Shown one piece after another: positions 13,883-17,756 of a stretch of 17,756 nucleotides of DNA. Both the position numbers and the translations under genes were made by a program. The stretch lies in NCBI GenBank assembly GCA_030829765.1, contig JAUROO010000047.1:1-17756 (forward strand), given 5' to 3'. Positions within the stretch are counted from its first letter, which is position 1. Each line of letters starts with the position of its first letter. Below the pieces are notes generated by a model that saw only the letters and a program-made list of their open reading frames with translations, did no database searches and was not told the DNA's origin. The DNA is from Miltoncostaeales bacterium (GTDB lineage: Bacteria > Actinomycetota > Thermoleophilia > Miltoncostaeales > Miltoncostaeaceae).

Positions 13883-14995
13883 GTGCTGCTGCACCCCGCC
13901 CGGCCGTGGGACCTCCGCCCGCGCGACGACGAGGCGGCGGCGCCCGACCCCGGTGCCTGGCCCGAGGTGGGCGTGGTGATCCCGGCCCGTAACGAGGCCG
14001 ATGCGATCGCGCCCACCCTGGCGGCGCTGGATCGGCAGGACTACCCGGGCGCAATGCGCGTGGTGGTGGTGGACGAGCGCTCTGCCGACCGCACGGGTGA
14101 GGTGGCACGGGCAGCGGCGCGGTCGGCCTCGCGGCCGGTGCGGGTGGTCACCGGCGCCGCGCTGCCGGATGGGTGGGTCGGGAAGGTCTGGGGCATGGAG
14201 CAAGGAGTGCGGGCCCTGGAAGCAGGCGGGCCGGCGCCCCCGTGGGTGCTCCTGACCGACGCCGATATCCATCATGCGCCCGATTCCCTTCGCCGCTTGG
14301 TCGCGGCGGCCATGGCGGGTGGCACCGGCCTGGAGAGCCGCATGGCACGGCTGCGCTGCCAGTCGCCTGCGGAGAAGCTGCTCATCCCGCCCTTCGTGCT
14401 GTTCTTCTTCCTGCTGTACCCCCCGCGCTGGGCGAACCGGGCCGGATCACGCATCGCCTCTGCCGCCGGGGGCTGCAACCTGGTGCGCCACGACGCCCTG
14501 CGCGATGCCGGTGGGTTCGCCGCCTTGAGTGACGCCCTGATCGACGACCTGGCGGTGGCGCGCCTGGTGAAGTTCCGGGCCGGCCTCCCGACGCGACTGG
14601 CGCTCAGCCGTGGCCGCGTCACCAGCACGCGCCCGTACGACGACCTGGCATCGGTATGGACCATGGTGCGGCGGAGCGCCTTCACGCAACTGCGGCGGTC
14701 GTGGGTGCTGGTGGTGCTCGTGGCCCTGGTGCTGCTGCTGATGTTCGCGGGGCCCATCGTGGCGGTCGTGGCAGGGGGCATCGGCGTGGCCACGGATGCC
14801 GTCCCGGCGGGTGCCTGGGCACTGGGGCTGGGGCTTGCGGGATGGCTGGCCATGGCGGTGGCCGCCGGGCCCGCCACCCGTGCGTTCGGCCTGGCCTGGC
14901 CCTGGCGGCTGGCGCTGCCCGTGGCGGGGCTCCTGTACGGGGCAATGACGGTTGACTCCGCCCTGCGCGGCCCGCGGGGAGGTGGCTGGCGGTAG
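13883..14995 (+). CDS. hpnB: Hopene-associated family 2 glycosyltransferase HpnB-like, N-terminus uncertain
   Basis: Membrane-associated GT-A glycosyltransferase resembling HpnB, a protein encoded near hopanoid genes in many bacteria; its exact substrate is not settled. From the first in-frame GTG (13883) it is 370 residues. Motifs: VVIPARNEAD (31-40), VVVDERSADRT (61-71), metal-binding TDADI (125-129), MARLRCQSPAEKLLIPPF, GGCNLVRHDAL and LIDDLAVA (219-226), then TRPYDDLASVW. Three hydrophobic segments follow near 274-298, 311-330 and 340-355, and the end MTVDSALR is family-like. Upstream of the GTG the same frame encodes a hydrophobic stretch (IWAVVIGALALACWAG) expected for the family's first membrane helix. 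The real start is therefore probably around 13829-13865, where only ATC, GTT or CTG codons are available. No other hopanoid gene is present here. Confidence 0.82.
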   Translation: MLLHPARPWDLRPRDDEAAAPDPGAWPEVGVVIPARNEADAIAPTLAALDRQDYPGAMRVVVVDERSADRTGEVARAAARSASRPVRVVTGAALPDGWVGKVWGMEQGVRALEAGGPAPPWVLLTDADIHHAPDSLRRLVAAAMAGGTGLESRMARLRCQSPAEKLLIPPFVLFFFLLYPPRWANRAGSRIASAAGGCNLVRHDALRDAGGFAALSDALIDDLAVARLVKFRAGLPTRLALSRGRVTSTRPYDDLASVWTMVRRSAFTQLRRSWVLVVLVALVLLLMFAGPIVAVVAGGIGVATDAVPAGAWALGLGLAGWLAMAVAAGPATRAFGLAWPWRLALPVAGLLYGAMTVDSALRGPRGGGWR

Positions 14996-15000
14996 CCACC
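14981..15000 (+). terminator. Hairpin spanning the hpnB stop codon
   Basis: GGTGGCT (14981-14987) and AGCCACC (14994-15000) make a perfect 7-base stem around a 6-base loop, with the TAG stop (14993-14995) at the loop-stem boundary. No T-run follows. Placement in the only gap between hpnB and the protease gene fits a hairpin-only terminator. Confidence 0.45.
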
Positions 15001-15003
15001 GGT

Positions 15004-15024
15004 TCGGCCGGGTGGGCGGGCCGA
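15004..15024. repeat. Inverted repeat upstream of the protease gene
   Basis: TCGGCC (15004-15009) and GGCCGA (15019-15024) flank a 9-base spacer. It lies 8 bases upstream of the putative -10 element, so it could be an operator for the protease gene or a second hairpin behind hpnB. Function is a guess. Confidence 0.3.
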
Positions 15025-15031
15025 GGCGTTC

Positions 15032-15037
15032 TAGCCT
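15032..15037 (+). promoter_or_regulatory. Putative -10 element of the serine protease gene
   Basis: TAGCCT, identical to the element before purM, ends 8 bases before the ATG at 15046. The predicted transcript would have no leader or one of one or two bases. It overlaps the alternative TTG start at 15037, which argues against that start. No -35 hexamer is apparent. Confidence 0.5.
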
Positions 15038-15045
15038 TGGCCGGG

Positions 15046-16305
15046 ATGCGCATCCGCACCGTCATCGCCACCCTCATCCTGGGCGCGGCAACCGTGCTCG
15101 GCACGGCCGGACCCGCGACGGCGGACATCCCCACCGGGGTGCCCGATGCACTGTCGCCCGAGCCGCGCGACCGCGGGGCGCTCATCGCCATGCCCGCCGT
15201 GTGGCAGGTGCAGGTGACCACCCGCATGCAGGCCCTGCGAACGAAGGACGGCACCGTGGTGCGTCTCCCGCCTGCGGCCCGTGAGGTAACGCGTGAGGGG
15301 ACCGCCTTCGCCGTGACCCCCAACGGCTACCTGGCCACCGCCGCGCACGTCATCCAGCCATCGGCCGATGACCTGTCGGAGGTCGCGTACTTCACATACC
15401 TCGCGGTGTCGGGAAAGCCGCACAGTGCGGAGGTGGCCGCGCGGTGGGTGGAGGAGAACGAGCCGGTGCCCGTGGGGCTGGAGCCGCTGCAGCGCGTGGT
15501 GCGCCCCGCCGCCGCCGGCGCGGCCGCGAAGGTGGAGCGCGGCCTGGTGCCCGAGGTGGTGGAGACCGACGAGCTGCGCGATATCGCGGTGCTGCGCGTG
15601 GCAGACCAGCGGAACGCCCCGTCCCTGGGCCTGGACCGCGGACTGGACACCGGCACCCCCATCGCCACGCTCGGGTACGGGTCGGGGAACCCCTTCGCCA
15701 CTCCCCCGCATGGCGCCATGGTGCCCTCGGTGCGCCTGGGCACCATCGGCCGCACGGGCCCGCTGGAGGACGAGCCGCTGCGCATCCTCACGTTCATCAC
15801 GAATGAGGTGCAGAAGGGGGACTCGGGTGGGCCGGCGGTGGATCGCAATGGCCGGGTGCGGGGGATCGTCCTGATCAAGCGTGCCGCCGGTGGCGGGGCC
15901 ATGGCGCCAACCGAGCAGCTGCTCCGGGTGCTGGGTCGCGCGAACGTCCGAGGATGGGAGGGACGCACCCAGCTGACCTATCGCGAGGCGCTCGACCGCC
16001 TGTCACGGTTCGACCTGGACGGCGCCCGGGCCGACCTGCGGCGCACGCTGGCGAGCTACCCGGGCCACGGATTCGCGGGGTATGAGATCGCCCGCATCGG
16101 GGACCTGCGCGAAGCCCGCCTGGCGCTGGCCGGCGAGCCCTGGTATCGCGGTGGCCTGGTGGCCGCAGCCATCACCGCACTGCTGATCGCCGCGGTGCTT
16201 GCCGTGCTGCTGTGGAAGGCCGTCAATCGCGCACCCGGCGTGCTGGGACCACGCGACCGAAAGGCGCCCTTCGACCAGGACGCCGACCCACGGGATGACC
16301 CCTAG
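15046..16305 (+). CDS. Secreted trypsin-like serine protease with C-terminal membrane anchor
   Basis: 419 residues from ATG 15046. A signal peptide is visible: MRIRT, a hydrophobic core, and a likely cut after ATA at about residue 27. The chymotrypsin-fold triad is complete: H101 in ATAAHVI, D179 in RDIAVLRV and S260 in GDSGGPAV. No PDZ domain follows. Instead a helical stretch (about 310-360, including LSRFDLDGARADLRRTL) resembles a degenerate TPR-like hairpin, and a single membrane helix (about 369-392) precedes a short charged tail rich in Asp. The topology implies a catalytic domain outside the membrane. H-to-D spacing is long (78 residues), with an insert containing an Ala-rich PAAAGAAAKVE segment. 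Substrate and role are unknown. It is transcribed apart from hpnB, behind its own putative promoter. Confidence 0.85.
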   Translation: MRIRTVIATLILGAATVLGTAGPATADIPTGVPDALSPEPRDRGALIAMPAVWQVQVTTRMQALRTKDGTVVRLPPAAREVTREGTAFAVTPNGYLATAAHVIQPSADDLSEVAYFTYLAVSGKPHSAEVAARWVEENEPVPVGLEPLQRVVRPAAAGAAAKVERGLVPEVVETDELRDIAVLRVADQRNAPSLGLDRGLDTGTPIATLGYGSGNPFATPPHGAMVPSVRLGTIGRTGPLEDEPLRILTFITNEVQKGDSGGPAVDRNGRVRGIVLIKRAAGGGAMAPTEQLLRVLGRANVRGWEGRTQLTYREALDRLSRFDLDGARADLRRTLASYPGHGFAGYEIARIGDLREARLALAGEPWYRGGLVAAAITALLIAAVLAVLLWKAVNRAPGVLGPRDRKAPFDQDADPRDDP

Positions 16306-16314
16306 GGCCTAGGC
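16300..16314. terminator. Overlapping palindromes at the protease / S9 peptidase convergent junction
   Basis: CCCTAGGG (16300-16307) and GCCTAGGC (16307-16314) are perfect 8-base palindromes sharing one G. The first contains the protease TAG stop and the second the minus-strand TAG of the peptidase, with three bases between the two stops. With no loops they are not classical terminators. They are marked because they are the only structure seen where two convergent genes meet. Confidence 0.25.
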
Positions 16315-17756
16315 GGCGCCGGGCTCGGCACGCCCCTCGAGGTGCTCGGCGAAGAAGGCCTCCATGGCGCGGTACGCCCGCATCCGGTTGGCGGGCTTGG
16401 CGAAGCCGTGGCCCTCGTCGTCGGCCACGATGTACTCCACCGTGATCCCCCGGTCCTCGAGCGCCTGCACGATCTGATCACTCTCGTGCTTGGTGACGCG
16501 CGGGTCGTTCGCCCCCTGGATCACCATGAGCGGCGTGGTGATGGCATTCACCCGCGACAGCGGCGAGCGCGCCCACATGTCCTCGCGGTCGGCCTCCACC
16601 TCCGGATCCCCCACGAACCGGAACCACGTGCTGGCGAGGAATGGCCGCCAGTAGTCGGGGAACGACCGGACGAGCGTGACCAGGTTGGACGGCCCCACGA
16701 AGCTGACGGCCGCACGGAACCGGTCGGGCGTGAAGGTGACGCCCACCAGGGTGGCGTAGCCGCCGTAGGAGCCGCCGTAGATGGCGATGCGATCCGGATC
16801 GGCCACGCCCTCGGCCACGGCCCAGTCCACGGCGTCGATGAGGTCGTCGTGCATCTTCCCCGCGAACTCGCGCTCGGCCGCATGCATGAAGTGCTTGCCG
16901 AAGCCCGTGGATCCGCGGTAGTTCACCTGCAGCACGGCGTAGCCGCGGTTGGCGAGGAACTGGGCCACGCCGTCGTACCCCCAGGCATCGCGGCTCCACG
17001 GACCGCCGTGCACGTAGAGCACCATCGGCAGCGCCGAGGGATCGAGCCCGCGTGGCACGGTGAGGTAGCAGTACATCGTGAGCCCGTCGCGCGTGGCGAT
17101 CCGCACGGGGCGCATGGGCGAAAGCTCCTCCGGTGAGAGCCACGGCCGGGGGCGGAAGAGGAACTCATGCTCGCCGGTGTCCCTGTTGAACAGGTACGTG
17201 GCCCCGGGGTCCACATCGCTGTCGAAGGCGACCGTCCACATGGTCTCGTCGGCGTCGCTGCCGGTGATGCGCGGATCGCCGTCCGCGATCTGCCGCACCT
17301 TCTCGAAGTCGCGGGCGAAGCGCTCGTCGAAGGCATTCACCACCAGGCGATCCCGCAGGTAGGCAGCCCCCAGCAGAGTGCGGTCCCTGTCACTGATGAT
17401 GGGCATGCCGAGGTCGGCCACCTCGTCCTCGTCGATCACTGTCTCCGCGCCGGTGGCGACGTCGACCGCCACCAGACGCGAGCGGTCGCTGCCCCGGGCG
17501 CTGCCAACCCACATCACCCCGCCATCCGCATCGAACCCGTAGGGCTGTCCGCCGTCCTCGTTGTCGAACTCGGCCAGCACGCGGAAGTCGTCCTGCTCGG
17601 TGTCGCGCACCAGCAGTTGGTAGTCGCCGCCGGGGGTCTGGGCGTAGGCACCGAGCACCGCGCCGTGGCGGTCAGCCACCCACCCGATGATGTTGCCCGG
17701 GTTCCGGGCCACGGGGGCGAGATCGCCGCTGGCCAGGTCGAGCCTCTCCACGTCGA
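16309..17756 (-). CDS. S9-family (prolyl oligopeptidase / acylaminoacyl-peptidase type) serine peptidase, 5'-truncated by the window edge
   Basis: The frame is open to the end of the window, so only the C-terminal 482 or so residues are seen. The GTG at 17751 is unlikely to be the true start because S9 enzymes have a larger N-terminal beta-propeller. The visible part of that propeller includes SGDLAPVARNPGN, YQLLVRDTEQDDF and RLVAVDVATGAETV. The alpha/beta-hydrolase domain has VLYVHGGPWSRDAWGYD, VNYRGSTGFGK and a full triad: Ser in IYGGSYGGYAT (codon 16768-16770), Asp in QGANDPRVTK (16504-16506) and His in DEGHGFAKPANR (16408-16410). GGSYGGY and HGGP are typical of the S9C-like branch, which cleaves short or N-acylated peptides in the cytoplasm. 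Whether a signal peptide exists cannot be seen. No functional tie to the pur genes. Confidence 0.9.
   Translation of the reverse strand, partial: DVERLDLASGDLAPVARNPGNIIGWVADRHGAVLGAYAQTPGGDYQLLVRDTEQDDFRVLAEFDNEDGGQPYGFDADGGVMWVGSARGSDRSRLVAVDVATGAETVIDEDEVADLGMPIISDRDRTLLGAAYLRDRLVVNAFDERFARDFEKVRQIADGDPRITGSDADETMWTVAFDSDVDPGATYLFNRDTGEHEFLFRPRPWLSPEELSPMRPVRIATRDGLTMYCYLTVPRGLDPSALPMVLYVHGGPWSRDAWGYDGVAQFLANRGYAVLQVNYRGSTGFGKHFMHAAEREFAGKMHDDLIDAVDWAVAEGVADPDRIAIYGGSYGGYATLVGVTFTPDRFRAAVSFVGPSNLVTLVRSFPDYWRPFLASTWFRFVGDPEVEADREDMWARSPLSRVNAITTPLMVIQGANDPRVTKHESDQIVQALEDRGITVEYIVADDEGHGFAKPANRMRAYRAMEAFFAEHLEGRAEPGAA

Noticed and set aside
15037..15045. Alternative TTG start of the protease three codons upstream of the ATG
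   Set aside because: It overlaps the putative -10 hexamer, and the ATG gives a standard signal peptide beginning MRIRT.
16300..16314. Calling the overlapping CCTAGG palindromes a recombination or restriction-modification site of special meaning
   Set aside because: Each palindrome arises largely from back-to-back TAG stops on opposite strands flanked by C/G. A functional role cannot be supported beyond a weak terminator suggestion.
1..17756. CTAG tetranucleotide seen by eye only at gene boundaries (near 1099, 2666, 13822, 15031, 16302, 16309)
   Set aside because: Depletion inside genes follows from GC-rich third codon positions: CTA and NCT codons are rare, and TAG in frame is a stop. No special meaning is needed, and the scan was by eye.
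1..17756. Mobile elements, CRISPR arrays, tRNA or rRNA genes, defence or secondary-metabolite systems
   Set aside because: No transposase or integrase motifs, direct-repeat arrays, cloverleaf-like sequences or unexplained long gaps were seen; intergenic space totals only a few hundred bases and no gap exceeds 100 bases.

Overview
The window is a GC-rich (roughly 70 percent G+C by eye), gene-dense stretch of bacterial chromosome dominated by de novo purine biosynthesis. The three-protein PurS/PurQ/PurL form of FGAM synthase, a roughly 300-residue PurC, a PurB whose active-site spacing matches the Bacillus type, an iron-sulfur-type PurF with a short propeptide, and many GTG starts with probable leaderless transcription together suggest an actinobacterium. 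A deep-branching lineage such as Thermoleophilia is possible, but this is an inference and no rRNA or tRNA gene is present to confirm it.

Layout: (1) 1-1086, the 3' part of purA, cut by the window edge. (2) 1099-2654, a minus-strand two-gene ABC exporter (permease plus ATPase) that converges on purA and diverges from purD. (3) 2655-2728, a 74-bp divergent control region with two back-to-back -10-like elements and two adjacent palindromes. (4) 2729-13825, a plus-strand array purD-purB-purC-purS-purQ-purL-purF-purM-purN-purH. The first six junctions are 4-base NTGA overlaps. The exception is a 9-base gap before purM, which carries its own promoter-like element. (5) 13883-14995, an HpnB-type glycosyltransferase in the same frame as purH and separated from it by a single TAG. 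(6) 15046-16305, a secreted, C-terminally membrane-anchored trypsin-like protease. (7) 16309 to the end, the 3' part of a minus-strand prolyl-oligopeptidase-family (S9) peptidase.

Together the pur genes encode every step from PRPP to IMP (F, D, N, SQL, M, C, B, H) plus the first AMP-branch step (A), except the carboxylation of AIR. PurE and PurK are absent and must be encoded elsewhere. Nothing suggests a mobile element, CRISPR array, prophage or defence island, and most of the window is core metabolism. The signals most worth following up are regulatory. A TAG-N-N-T element lies 6 or 8 bases before the start of all four inferred transcription units, implying leaderless mRNAs. Palindromes sit at equivalent distances from the two divergent promoters. 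GC-rich hairpins straddle the stop codons of purA, purF, purH and hpnB. The hpnB gene has no ordinary start codon where its first membrane helix begins.
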